Positions 7,876-16,065 of a stretch of DNA of 35,009 nt are shown piece after piece. How positions within the stretch are numbered: position 1 is the stretch's first letter; each line of letters opens with the position of its first letter. The DNA lies in NCBI GenBank assembly GCA_022796015.1, contig JAAWHU010000034.1, positions 1 through 35,009 of the forward strand. Reading direction: 5' to 3'. Under the pieces are notes generated by a model. That model worked only from the letters and a program-made list of their open reading frames with translations. It was not told the DNA's origin and made no database searches. Both the position numbers and the translations under genes were made by a program. This DNA is from Hungatella sp. GTDB taxonomy: Bacteria; Bacillota; Clostridia; Lachnospirales; Lachnospiraceae.

Positions 7876-9015
7876 TTAAAACTGATCCATATAGTCGTAT
7901 ATGGGCTGCAGTGCGGCGCCGATGGCGCTGGTGTATTTTTTCAAACGGCAAATACTCACATAGGAACAGCTCTCCTCAAAGGGATTCATCCCCCGCACTT
8001 CCTCCTTAATCTGATTGAGATAGGGTTCTAACCATTCGCCCATATACCCGCCCAGTACAATATCACAGTCAAAATTCATTCTCAAATTAATAATGGCCAT
8101 GGCAAGATGGTGTTTGTAATCATTCCACAGCCCCACGCACTCCTTATCCCCGGCCTGCATCTTCTCGAAAAATGCCCGGATGTGCCTTTCCTCGGAGAAC
8201 CGATAAAACTGCAGTGTGGAGCAGTAGGCGTCCAGGCACCCCTTCTGCCCGCAGTAGCACTGCTTTCCTCCGGGGACAATCCGCATGTGGCCGAATTCCC
8301 CGCTCTTGCCGGTCATGCCTTTGTATAGATTGCCGTGTATAATCACTGCCCCGCCTACGCTGTCGCTTAGAGAAAGGTAAACCATAGTCCTGTCCGGGTC
8401 GGACAAGGCCAGCTCTGCCACCCCCGCGGCGCTGGCGTCATTGATCAGGATACCTGGCCATGGAAGGCTTCCTGCAATCCTGGTGAAAGGAATATTTTTT
8501 ACCTTCAGGGCATAGGAATCCGTGACCATCTGCCCATCTTCACCGATAAAGCCCGGGAAGGAAATACCCATCCCCAGGATACGGTCTTCCTTTATCTTTA
8601 ATTCACGTACCTGTTCCCGCACAAGGCGCTGAAGATATCCGTAATATTGATCCCTGTCCTCATACTCGGCCTGCACCCGCTTTTCCGCTTTGATCTCGCC
8701 TCCCAGGTTCACCAGCACGATCTTAATATGCTTTCTTGTAATATCAATGCCTATGGCGTACCGGTAATCCGGCACGGCGCAGATCACTGCCGCTTTCCGT
8801 CCTCCCGTAGATTCGTAGAGTCCGTTGTCCGCCACGATTCCTATGTCCTGAAGCTCGTTGATATTTACCAGAACCGTAGGCATGCTCATGTGGAGATTGG
8901 CGGCAATATCCTGGCGCGAAGTATGTTCTTTGGAAAAAATGTACTTTAGAATTAAATTCCTGTTGGTTTTCTTAACATCCAAGTTGGTGGAACCTACATT
9001 TTTTAACAAAGGCAC
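7876..9015 (-). CDS. ROK-family transcriptional regulator
   Basis: Sugar-responsive repressor of 379 residues of the NagC/XylR type. Residues 18-75 form a winged helix-turn-helix (TSRQDIAANLHMSMPTVLVN). The ROK domain follows from about 85. The zinc site is H243 in GEFGHM with C253, C255 and C260 in CYCGQKGC, while the kinase phosphate loop DxGGT is replaced by DITRK. It therefore should bind but not phosphorylate a sugar. The usual GCLE is GCLD. The start is GTG at 9015, with GGGGAGG eight bases upstream. It sits inside the sugar locus but has its own promoter and a repeat at the transcription start, so it probably controls itself and perhaps the whole locus. Confidence 0.92.
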   Translation of the reverse strand: MPLLKNVGSTNLDVKKTNRNLILKYIFSKEHTSRQDIAANLHMSMPTVLVNINELQDIGIVADNGLYESTGGRKAAVICAVPDYRYAIGIDITRKHIKIVLVNLGGEIKAEKRVQAEYEDRDQYYGYLQRLVREQVRELKIKEDRILGMGISFPGFIGEDGQMVTDSYALKVKNIPFTRIAGSLPWPGILINDASAAGVAELALSDPDRTMVYLSLSDSVGGAVIIHGNLYKGMTGKSGEFGHMRIVPGGKQCYCGQKGCLDAYCSTLQFYRFSEERHIRAFFEKMQAGDKECVGLWNDYKHHLAMAIINLRMNFDCDIVLGGYMGEWLEPYLNQIKEEVRGMNPFEESCSYVSICRLKKYTSAIGAALQPIYDYMDQF

Positions 9016-9031
9016 AATATTTCCTCCCCTC

Positions 9032-9062
9032 TTAATTCAAGTAATTTATTTAAGTAGTTTAA
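9032..9062 (-). promoter_or_regulatory. Candidate ROK operator
   Basis: Just downstream of the internal -10 box, across the expected transcription start, two near-identical units occur on the minus strand: TACTTAAAT (9056-9048) and TACTTGAAT (9043-9035), 13 bases apart, bounded by TTAA at each end. Position and A+T-rich sequence fit a self-regulatory ROK binding site. This is inference. Confidence 0.45.
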
Positions 9063-9090
9063 CTATATCTGATTTTGAGCAGGAAATCAA
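9062..9090 (-). promoter_or_regulatory. Internal promoter of the ROK-HAD-oxidoreductase genes
   Basis: On the minus strand TTGATT (9090-9085), a 17-base spacer and TATAGT (9067-9062) make a good sigma-A promoter between the phosphoesterase and ROK genes. Transcription should start near 9055, about 40 bases before the ROK GTG. Confidence 0.7.
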
Positions 9091-9103
9091 GGCCATTTGT
9101 AAA

Positions 9104-11002
9104 TCAGCAGGGGATCTCTATGATCTGGTCATAGGATGTAAGCCATCTCCGGTTCTCGAACTCCAGGGCCCTTACAAGGATCCGGGTTCCGAATAGATAG
9201 ACGGCATAACCGGTATGAACCGTGACGGGGCCGGATTCCTCCGACATGCCGTACCCCTTATTATTCTTGCAGAAAGAGGGCACGTCGATGACATGATAGC
9301 CAAAGCGGGTGCCCCAGGCTCCGCAGCTGTCCCCAAAGCCGTGGTGAACATGGCCGGTGCAGATCACCACATCAGGATACTGCTCCAGCAGCTTGTAGAA
9401 TTTATCGGCCCAGGTGGAAAGTATAACCGCCCGTTCTCTGTAATTGCCGTCGGTCTGCCGGGCTAAAACCTCCCTGACCGCATTGTGGATAAAGAGCATG
9501 ACCGGATGCCCCTTGCCGCTGTAGGCCTTTAACCGGTCCTCCAGCCATGTCATCTGCTTCTTTTTCAGATCCGCCGCATGGGCCCACATAATGTTGTAGC
9601 CTGTCACCTCATAGGTATCGCTGTACTGGGACAGCACCAGGAAATGACAGTCTCCTATGGCGTATTCAAAATACAGCTCCCCATATCCCTCAGGCACCAT
9701 GCCGTTTTCTGCCAGCCTGCCGGTGTGGTAGGCTACCAACTCAGAGCAGGATTTCTCCAGGGTTTCGTGGTTGCCCAGGGCCACCAGGGCTGCCATAGTC
9801 CCTCTGCTGTCTCTCACCATGTTCCAGTAGCCGTCAAGCTCCGCGGCTTTTCCGTAGTTAGAATAATCCCCGCAGTCGGCAAAGGCATCCATACCCAATT
9901 CCCGGCCCCACAAAAGAGCCTTTCTGTAGGCCATGGCCCGCGGGCTGTCCTGCCCCTCCACATGGGCGTCTGACAGGAGAAGAAAGGCAGCGTCAGGCTT
10001 TTTGGTATCTAAAAGAAATGATTCGTAGCTCTCCTCCAAGTCCTCTTGAAGGCTCCGGACAGACTGGTATCGGTCTCTCCACACATCTTCCCCTGGATCC
10101 GAATCCCCATCCAGGGATCTCCAGGCCTCCTCCATCTCAAGAACCTTCTCCACGGCGGCCCCGGCCTTAGAAACCATATGAGCTGCGGCTTCCGGCTTAT
10201 AGATGTCCCCAGGCAGCACACGCCCCTTAAGCTCCTCCCGGATTCTCTTAATGTCTCCTGCCGCAAACAGGCAGCTGATCTCCCATGGGCCCATGACCCC
10301 TTCTCGGATAGACAGGCTGCTTACGGCCATCTCCCCAAGTCCCATGAGGCCGTGTCCGTCCGCCCCCAGCATCAAGTGTCCCCAGTCTAAGCTTTCTCCC
10401 TCCATAAAGCGGATATCCGTCTCCTTTAACAGGGTGTCATCCACATAAACCTGAAGCTTTCCCTTCCTGTCAAACACGACGCTTAACAGGTGCCATCGGT
10501 CGTCGTCCGGCTCCTTCATCCCCCACAGGCGGACAGGGGCAGTGCTTTCGCTCCCCTGAACACAAGTGTTAAAATATACGGAGGGCTGAAGATTGGCCAG
10601 GGAAAATCCGGTCTCCCCCTTGTCAAAGAGATCGCTGTACCCTGTGTTGGCCAGAAGGACTCCGCCGTAGCGCTTCTGCCACCCATTGCGGCCTTTCCCC
10701 TCTTTAAAATCCGCCCCCTTTAAAAGCTCGTCAGGATGAGGCCATCCGTTGCACCCATCCCTGTGGGTCTTAATCCACAGATTCACGGTAAAGCTTTCTT
10801 TTCCAAAAGGAAACTTTCCGAAATCTATATACTGGGCCGCCGGCTCACCCGCCTTGTTGGCAAAATACAGGGCCTTTCTGCCATCATACCCCTTCACAAC
10901 AGGGATACTGCCATGGATCTTTCCGTAGTTTCCCTTTAAAGATTTAACCTGTCCTTCCTCTATGTGTTCAAAATCCACATCCAGCAATCGTCTTCCCATC
11001 AT
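9104..11002 (-). CDS. LamG-like / calcineurin-like metallophosphoesterase fusion
   Basis: Protein of 632 residues with two recognisable parts. Residues 1-240 look like a concanavalin-type (LamG/laminin G-like) beta-sandwich, with FTVNLWIKT and WHLLSVVFDRKGKLQVYVDD. A charged helical linker runs over 250-335. Residues 336-625 are a calcineurin-like phosphoesterase with the metal ligands D345 and H347 (SDAHV), D379 (CGDYSN), N411-H412 (LGNHE), H506 (FIHN) and H551/H553 (TGHVHH). All metal-binding motifs are intact, so it should be an active phosphodi- or monoesterase. No signal peptide is seen, which suggests a cytosolic enzyme although the lectin-like domain is more usual outside the cell. Tandem ATGs at 11002/10999 follow GAGAGG by eight bases. 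It lies 100 bases after the sulfatase. Confidence 0.85.
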   Translation of the reverse strand: MMGRRLLDVDFEHIEEGQVKSLKGNYGKIHGSIPVVKGYDGRKALYFANKAGEPAAQYIDFGKFPFGKESFTVNLWIKTHRDGCNGWPHPDELLKGADFKEGKGRNGWQKRYGGVLLANTGYSDLFDKGETGFSLANLQPSVYFNTCVQGSESTAPVRLWGMKEPDDDRWHLLSVVFDRKGKLQVYVDDTLLKETDIRFMEGESLDWGHLMLGADGHGLMGLGEMAVSSLSIREGVMGPWEISCLFAAGDIKRIREELKGRVLPGDIYKPEAAAHMVSKAGAAVEKVLEMEEAWRSLDGDSDPGEDVWRDRYQSVRSLQEDLEESYESFLLDTKKPDAAFLLLSDAHVEGQDSPRAMAYRKALLWGRELGMDAFADCGDYSNYGKAAELDGYWNMVRDSRGTMAALVALGNHETLEKSCSELVAYHTGRLAENGMVPEGYGELYFEYAIGDCHFLVLSQYSDTYEVTGYNIMWAHAADLKKKQMTWLEDRLKAYSGKGHPVMLFIHNAVREVLARQTDGNYRERAVILSTWADKFYKLLEQYPDVVICTGHVHHGFGDSCGAWGTRFGYHVIDVPSFCKNNKGYGMSEESGPVTVHTGYAVYLFGTRILVRALEFENRRWLTSYDQIIEIPC

Positions 11003-11102
11003 CTTTTGAACCTCTCGTTCCCTTCTGACTCTGTTTTTACTCCCAGCGCCGGAGGGGCCCTCAGGCCGTTATGCCTTATGGACCCATCGGTATCTCTGAC
11101 TG

Positions 11103-12599
11103 CTATTTTCTTGTATATTCCACCTGAACCATGGGATAAAACGCTTGGGTGCCGTGGGCTCCGAAAGCCAGCTTGCACAGCTGCCCCCTTCCAAAGACCG
11201 GCTCTCCCTTTCCGTCCCGTTCCGGGTCTGCGTAGGTGTCAAACCATCTCTCCATGTCCTGCTTCATCTCCTGGGCCTTCTCCTCGATGAACCTTGGGCC
11301 GTAGTAGAAATACCGGTTCTCGTTGAGAAGGTTAAACAGCTCCTCCGGGTCATGAACCAGGTCATAGAGCTCGTTAGGTCCTTCCGGATAGCGGTGAATG
11401 TATTTCCATTCCTTGGTGCGGACCATGCGGGCCGGTCCGTACTCGTCAAATACCATAATGCTCTCATGATAGTTGTTTTCCCTCCCTGTAAAGAGGGTGT
11501 CCGCAAAGCTTTTACCCGGAAGGCCGGCGCTGTCAGGATTCTCAATGTCCACAAGGTCTAGGAGGGTGGGCATAAAGTCATAGGCGCTCATGAGAGAGGC
11601 GCTGACCACGCCCTCCTTAATATACCCGGGACAGTTAAAGATACAGGGAACCTTCACGCAGGTGTCAAAGAGATTTAGGGGCGTGGTGCAGTTGCCCTTG
11701 CCCCAGATGCCGTGCTGGCCGCAGCTAAATCCGTTGTCGCTCATGTAGACCACCAGGGTATTGTCCCGGATCCCCCTCTCCTCCAGTTTGTCAAGGATGC
11801 GTCCCACACCGTCGTCTACCCCCTGAACCGCCGCGTAGTATCCGGAAAGAAGGTCTCTCATGGTCAGGTACTCTCTCTCCTTAGAGCAGAAGGTCTCACT
11901 GTACTGGATATCAATGGGATGCTTTAAGCTCCAGGCACTTCTGGGGTCCTGGCGCACATCGGAAAAAGTACAGTTGTCGTAATAGTATTTCACATACTCT
12001 TCCTTGTGCTGATCCACATGGGGGCTGTGAGGCGCCGTATAGGCCAGATTCAGATAGAAAGGCTGGTCCTTGTGCTCCTCGCAGCACTCATCAATAAACG
12101 AGAGGGCGTCGTCGGTAATCACGTCCGTCAAGTAGCCCTTGGTCTCCACCCGCTGCGTTCCTCTGTATGCCGGGGCGTCATGGTAGGTGCCGCTTCCTCC
12201 TGTGGTGGTAAACCAGTGGGAATACCCCTTCTGAGGCCGGCTCGTACATCCCATGTGCCACTTGCCGCTTTGCCCGCAGATATATCCGTTTTGGCTTAAC
12301 AGCTCCGTATACCCTGTCATGCCCTCCAAGTATTCGATGTCAGTGCTATCTGCCTTGGAGTCGCCGTTGCCCACTCTCAGCCAGTCCAGAATCCCGTGCT
12401 GAGAGGGAATCCGGCCTGTGAGAAGGGATGCCCTTGCCGGGGAGCACACAGGGGAAGCACAGAAGAAATTCTCAAAGCGCACCCCTGTCCGGGCCAGGCT
12501 GTCGATATGGGGCGTGCGGATCTCCTTATTGCCCGCACACCCTAAGGACCAGTAACCCTGGTCGTCAGTAAGTATAAAAATAATATTTGGTCTTTTCAT
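11103..12599 (-). CDS. Sulfatase (cysteine-type, cytoplasmic)
   Basis: Sulfate-ester hydrolase of 498 residues in the alkaline phosphatase fold. The active-site signature CSPARASLLTG starts at C52, which must be oxidised to formylglycine by a maturase; none is in the window. Metal and sulfate ligands are visible at D12/D13 (TDDQG), R56, K113/H115 (GKWHMG), H191 (APHSPH), D288/N289 (SDNG) and K301. There is no signal peptide: the protein begins directly with the first strand, so desulfation happens after uptake. Such sulfatases act on sulfated sugars from host mucin or glycosaminoglycans or on algal glycans; the exact substrate cannot be told. The gene starts 17 bases after the second permease and is clearly in the same operon. 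Confidence 0.93.
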   Translation of the reverse strand: MKRPNIIFILTDDQGYWSLGCAGNKEIRTPHIDSLARTGVRFENFFCASPVCSPARASLLTGRIPSQHGILDWLRVGNGDSKADSTDIEYLEGMTGYTELLSQNGYICGQSGKWHMGCTSRPQKGYSHWFTTTGGSGTYHDAPAYRGTQRVETKGYLTDVITDDALSFIDECCEEHKDQPFYLNLAYTAPHSPHVDQHKEEYVKYYYDNCTFSDVRQDPRSAWSLKHPIDIQYSETFCSKEREYLTMRDLLSGYYAAVQGVDDGVGRILDKLEERGIRDNTLVVYMSDNGFSCGQHGIWGKGNCTTPLNLFDTCVKVPCIFNCPGYIKEGVVSASLMSAYDFMPTLLDLVDIENPDSAGLPGKSFADTLFTGRENNYHESIMVFDEYGPARMVRTKEWKYIHRYPEGPNELYDLVHDPEELFNLLNENRYFYYGPRFIEEKAQEMKQDMERWFDTYADPERDGKGEPVFGRGQLCKLAFGAHGTQAFYPMVQVEYTRK

Positions 12600-12616
12600 A
12601 TTTATAGTTCCTCTTA

Positions 12617-13453
12617 TTATCCCTTGATTCCGCTTTTGGTAATTCCCTGTTCAAAGTAATCCTGGGCAACGCCGTAAAGAATCACTACCGGAATAATGGC
12701 GCTGGAAGCCGCTGCCAGCATCAGATTATAATCCCTGGCCGTATTGGTGGTATACCAGCGGATACCCAGGGTAACTGTAAAGAGCTTCTTGTTGGCCAGA
12801 AAGATCAGGGGATTTAAATATTCGTTCCATGTATTGATAAAGCCCAGCACAGCCAGAGAGATCATCACGTTTCTTGTCAGCGGAAGAAGGATTCTGGACC
12901 ATATATAGAAATGGCCTGCGCCATCAATCTTGGCTGCCTCCAAAAGCTCCCTGGGGAAGGACAGGTAAAACTGCCGGAATAAAAAAATCGATGAAATACT
13001 GAAAAAATGAGGCAGAATAATGCTCCACAGCGTGTTATAAATACCGATGCCGCGGAACAACACATAGCGCGGAATCAAAAGCACCTGGCCGGGAATCATC
13101 ATGGTCACCAAAAACAGCATAAAGAAAAAATTCCGTCCTTTAAAGTCCACAATGGAAAACGCATAGGCCGCCATAGACGAGATAATAATCTGCCCCGCAA
13201 CCGAAGCTATGGATACATAGAGAGAATTCCCATACAGCCGGAGAAACGGGAAATCCTCCGAGGTCCAGATCTCCACATAATTCTCCCAGTGGAGACGATC
13301 CGTAAACCACCGGAAAGGCGATTCGAATATCTGCGGGGATGTTTTAAAGGAAGAGGACAGCATCCACAAAAGAGGCATAAAAAACACCACGGATAGCATC
13401 AGGAAAAAGACTGTCCACACCACCTTAAATGTAGTCTGTTTCTTATTTTTCAT
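12617..13453 (-). CDS. Carbohydrate ABC transporter permease (MalG type)
   Basis: Inner-membrane subunit of 278 residues for a CUT1 sugar importer. Six hydrophobic segments are apparent, the first at about 10-32. The ATPase-coupling EAA loop is seen as ELLEAAKIDGAGHFYIWSRI (about residues 168-187). It pairs with the permease encoded just upstream and the lipoprotein; the ATP-binding subunit is absent, which is common because Firmicutes often use one shared MsmX-like ATPase. The ATG at 13453 is about 12 bases from the nearest AAAGGAGG, which is longer than usual, but no better in-frame start exists. Translation may depend on coupling to the upstream permease, whose stop is 18 bases before. Confidence 0.95.
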   Translation of the reverse strand: MKNKKQTTFKVVWTVFFLMLSVVFFMPLLWMLSSSFKTSPQIFESPFRWFTDRLHWENYVEIWTSEDFPFLRLYGNSLYVSIASVAGQIIISSMAAYAFSIVDFKGRNFFFMLFLVTMMIPGQVLLIPRYVLFRGIGIYNTLWSIILPHFFSISSIFLFRQFYLSFPRELLEAAKIDGAGHFYIWSRILLPLTRNVMISLAVLGFINTWNEYLNPLIFLANKKLFTVTLGIRWYTTNTARDYNLMLAAASSAIIPVVILYGVAQDYFEQGITKSGIKG

Positions 13454-13471
13454 ATGTCATCCATGCCTCCT

Positions 13472-14362
13472 TTAATAGTTAACCCACTTCTTCTGCCCCC
13501 ACATCTGCACTGCGGTTACGGCCAGAATAATCGCCACCAGAACCCAAGCCTCGGCGCTGGCATATCCAAAGTTATAATGCTGGAATGCCTCATTATAGAT
13601 CAAAAGCACAAGGCTTACATTGCCTCCGGATCTTCCTGTGGTATTGATGATATTGATGGCAGAGAAGATCTGGAACACGTTGATCATCCTTACAATCAGC
13701 AGGTAAAAGGTTGTAGGCGAGATCAGCGGAACCGTAATGGAGAAGAACTGCCTCAGAGGCGAGGCCCCATCGATGGCGGACGCTTCATACAAGTCCTCGG
13801 AAATATCTTTTATGGCAGCGGTATAGATCAGCAGGCAGTACCCCAGGCCGGAATAGATCATCACGCAGATAATGGGGATCCTGCACAGGGAATTGTCCGC
13901 CAGCCAGTTGGGCAGTTCCGATTCCGCCAGGTGGAACACATTTCTTAAAATTTCGTTAATGGGTCCGTCCAGCTGAAACAGGAAGCGGAATATGGAGCCA
14001 AGAGCAACCATGTTGGATATGTATGGAATAAAAAAAGCAAAGCGAAAATACTTTTTGCAGAAAATATTTCCATTAAACGCATGGGCCAGCAAAAGGGCCA
14101 TAAACACGGTAATCGGAACGATGGAAACCGCATAAACAAAGGTATTGATCAGCGCAACTTTAAAGGAACGGTCTCTGGTAAACAGTCTTTTAAAATTATC
14201 CAGACCAATCCATGAAATTCCCGACCATCCTGAAAGGAAATTCCATTTTGTAAAGGATAAATAGATGGACATGCAGATGGGAAAAGCAACCAATGCAAAG
14301 AAAATGACCAGAGCCGGCGCAAGAAACGCATATCCAACAAGAGTCTCTCTTTTTTGCCTCAT
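13472..14362 (-). CDS. Carbohydrate ABC transporter permease (UgpA/MalF type)
   Basis: The partner permease of the CUT1 importer, 296 residues. It has an N-terminal membrane helix at about 10-32, five further hydrophobic segments and the coupling loop EDLYEASAIDGASPLRQFF in the C-terminal half. The frame is open from a TTG at 14368, but the ATG at 14362 is seven bases after AGGAGG and is preferred. It begins 21 bases after the binding-protein gene and is followed 18 bases later by the MalG-type subunit. Confidence 0.95.
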   Translation of the reverse strand: MRQKRETLVGYAFLAPALVIFFALVAFPICMSIYLSFTKWNFLSGWSGISWIGLDNFKRLFTRDRSFKVALINTFVYAVSIVPITVFMALLLAHAFNGNIFCKKYFRFAFFIPYISNMVALGSIFRFLFQLDGPINEILRNVFHLAESELPNWLADNSLCRIPIICVMIYSGLGYCLLIYTAAIKDISEDLYEASAIDGASPLRQFFSITVPLISPTTFYLLIVRMINVFQIFSAINIINTTGRSGGNVSLVLLIYNEAFQHYNFGYASAEAWVLVAIILAVTAVQMWGQKKWVNY

Positions 14363-14383
14363 TCGCAAACCTCCTGGTTCATG

Positions 14384-15826
14384 TTATCTCATTTTCTCCT
14401 CAATGGCTTCGTTGCAAAGCTCGTTCATCTCCGCCAGTCCGTCTTCGATGGACATGCTTCCGTTGAGAATATAATCGGTATACTCCTGTAAAATCGTCTG
14501 GATCTCGGCATATGCCACAATTCGTTCCTCATGGTAAGCCGGAGCGCCTACTGCCAGTACGTTGGCGATATAGGAATCCACGTCGATCCACTTAGACGCT
14601 TCCTCTGCAGAGCCGAAGATTAAGTCTACGATCTCATCCGGATTGGTCTTGGTCCAGGTCGTGGTATGACCTGCCATGTACAGATATTTGCCGCCGTAAG
14701 TAGACGCAAACTTAATAAATTCATAGGCAGCGTCTGGATCCTGGGCATTCTTTGGAATACAGAAGAAGGAGTTAGGCATATTGCCCTGGGCATAGTTGGT
14801 CTCTCCCGGCGCATTGATGGGATAAGGAGCATATCCAAGGATAAAGTCATGAGGATATTTCTCCGTATCAGTTACGAAACGTGTAATAATAGACTCCACA
14901 CAGCTTGCTACGGTTTCATTCCACAGAAGGTCTCTGGATTTCTGTCCGTTACTGATCAAATCCATCTTCTTGAACCAAATGCCTTCATCCTCACAGTCTT
15001 TATATCTCTGAAGGATAGTTGCGCACAGAGGATTATCGAAGTCGGCCATACCCTCCTCGTTGTAGAACACATCCTTGCCTTTTGTCTGGCGGACGGCGTA
15101 GGTCCAGTAATCCCTCTGGTTAAAGTCTGTTCCTCCGTATACCAGGGTCTCGCCTGCGCTGTCCTTTTCTGTCATCTTCCGGCATGCCTCAATATACTCA
15201 TCCCAAGTCCACTCTTCTGGAATGTCTCCCAGTCCTGCCGCGTTCCATCTGGTCATGTTCAATGCAATAAACACAGAAAGTCCGCCGGATGGAATGGCAT
15301 AGGATCTTCCGTTATAGAGGTAGCCGCCTCCGGCCCACTCTTCGTCCAGATCCAGATTGTCTGCGGCCAGCTTGTCGGTAATATCAAGAAGCATGTTATT
15401 CTCCCAGCGGGCGGATGTGTTAAAGGCTCCGAAGCTGAGAAGGGCATCAATCTCCCCTGCCATCATGGCAGTATCCGCTTTCAGGTTGCCTTCTGAGTTG
15501 TTGGAATATACATCGTATTCAACTTTTATATTGGGGTAATACTGGTTAAAATCTTCGATCAGCTTCGCTGTCCCGTACTTTCCGTCAAATGCAGTCCAGA
15601 ATCGAACCGTACCTGTCATGTCAGCCGCATTAGGCGCGATGTACACCGGATCCCCTGTGGGAGCCTCCTGCCCGCCGCCTGAAGCCGCCGTAGTCTCCGA
15701 TGCTGCTGCTGTGGTCTCAGGCGCTTTAGAACCATCTGAAGGGGCCGGTGCAGAACTCCCGCCGGAACATGCGGTGAGGGAGAGAATCATGGCAGTACTT
15801 AACAGTGAACACATCACTTTTTTCAT
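14384..15826 (-). CDS. Sugar ABC transporter substrate-binding lipoprotein
   Basis: Extracellular solute-binding protein (family 1 type) of 480 residues, which captures the sugar at the cell surface. A lipoprotein signal peptide ends at the lipobox LTAC with C20 as the lipidated residue. A flexible Ser/Ala/Thr/Gly/Pro-rich linker runs to about residue 55, then the mature domain begins with GTVRFWTAFDGKYG. The ATG at 15826 is seven bases after AGGAGG. It is the first gene of the eight-gene locus and lies behind a promoter with repeated CACAATAG motifs. Its ligand is probably an oligosaccharide or glycoside carrying sulfate or phosphate, judging only from the enzymes downstream. Confidence 0.95.
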   Translation of the reverse strand: MKKVMCSLLSTAMILSLTACSGGSSAPAPSDGSKAPETTAAASETTAASGGGQEAPTGDPVYIAPNAADMTGTVRFWTAFDGKYGTAKLIEDFNQYYPNIKVEYDVYSNNSEGNLKADTAMMAGEIDALLSFGAFNTSARWENNMLLDITDKLAADNLDLDEEWAGGGYLYNGRSYAIPSGGLSVFIALNMTRWNAAGLGDIPEEWTWDEYIEACRKMTEKDSAGETLVYGGTDFNQRDYWTYAVRQTKGKDVFYNEEGMADFDNPLCATILQRYKDCEDEGIWFKKMDLISNGQKSRDLLWNETVASCVESIITRFVTDTEKYPHDFILGYAPYPINAPGETNYAQGNMPNSFFCIPKNAQDPDAAYEFIKFASTYGGKYLYMAGHTTTWTKTNPDEIVDLIFGSAEEASKWIDVDSYIANVLAVGAPAYHEERIVAYAEIQTILQEYTDYILNGSMSIEDGLAEMNELCNEAIEEKMR

Positions 15827-15880
15827 AGTATATCCTCCTTTTTTTAATACTTTTAAATATATCTTTATTAAAGTGATTAT

Positions 15881-15909
15881 ATATTACCACACTTTACACA
15901 ATAGCACAA
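15881..15909 (-). promoter_or_regulatory. Promoter of the sugar-locus operon
   Basis: On the minus strand TTGTGC (15909-15904), a 17-base spacer and TAATAT (15886-15881) precede the lipoprotein gene by about 55 bases. The -35 box is poor, which suits a promoter needing an activator. Confidence 0.55.
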
Positions 15910-15947
15910 TAGTAATTTTCAAAAAAATATAAATAAATGCACAATAG
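15897..15947. repeat. Three CACAATAG repeats at the sugar-locus promoter
   Basis: CACAATAG occurs at 15897-15904, directly again at 15905-15912 and once more at 15940-15947. The first two overlap the -35 region. They look like binding sites for a regulator of the transport operon, different in sequence from the repeats next to the ROK gene. Confidence 0.5.
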
Positions 15948-15986
15948 ACTTTATATTTTCCTGAAATGGACTGTTCTCTCCCGGTC

Positions 15987-16015
15987 TTGACAATTCTCTT
16001 TGAGGGTGATATGAT
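15987..16015 (+). promoter_or_regulatory. Strong sigma-A promoter of the SGNH esterase
   Basis: TTGACA (15987-15992), a 17-base spacer and TATGAT (16010-16015) form a near-consensus promoter. Transcription should start near 16022, about 45 bases before the start codon, divergent from the sugar locus. Confidence 0.85.
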
Positions 16016-16065
16016 TTCCCGCATAACAGGAAATCCAATACATAAGGAAAGGTAGGGTATCTCAA

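Noticed and set aside
11003..11102. Possible terminator between the sulfatase and phosphoesterase genes
   Set aside because: Only short G+C palindromes (about 11052-11067) and no U-tract are seen; read-through of the operon is more likely.
14666..15496. 276-codon open frame on the plus strand opposite the binding lipoprotein
   Set aside because: It lies wholly antisense to a well-supported lipoprotein gene, has no ribosome binding site and no family-like motifs.
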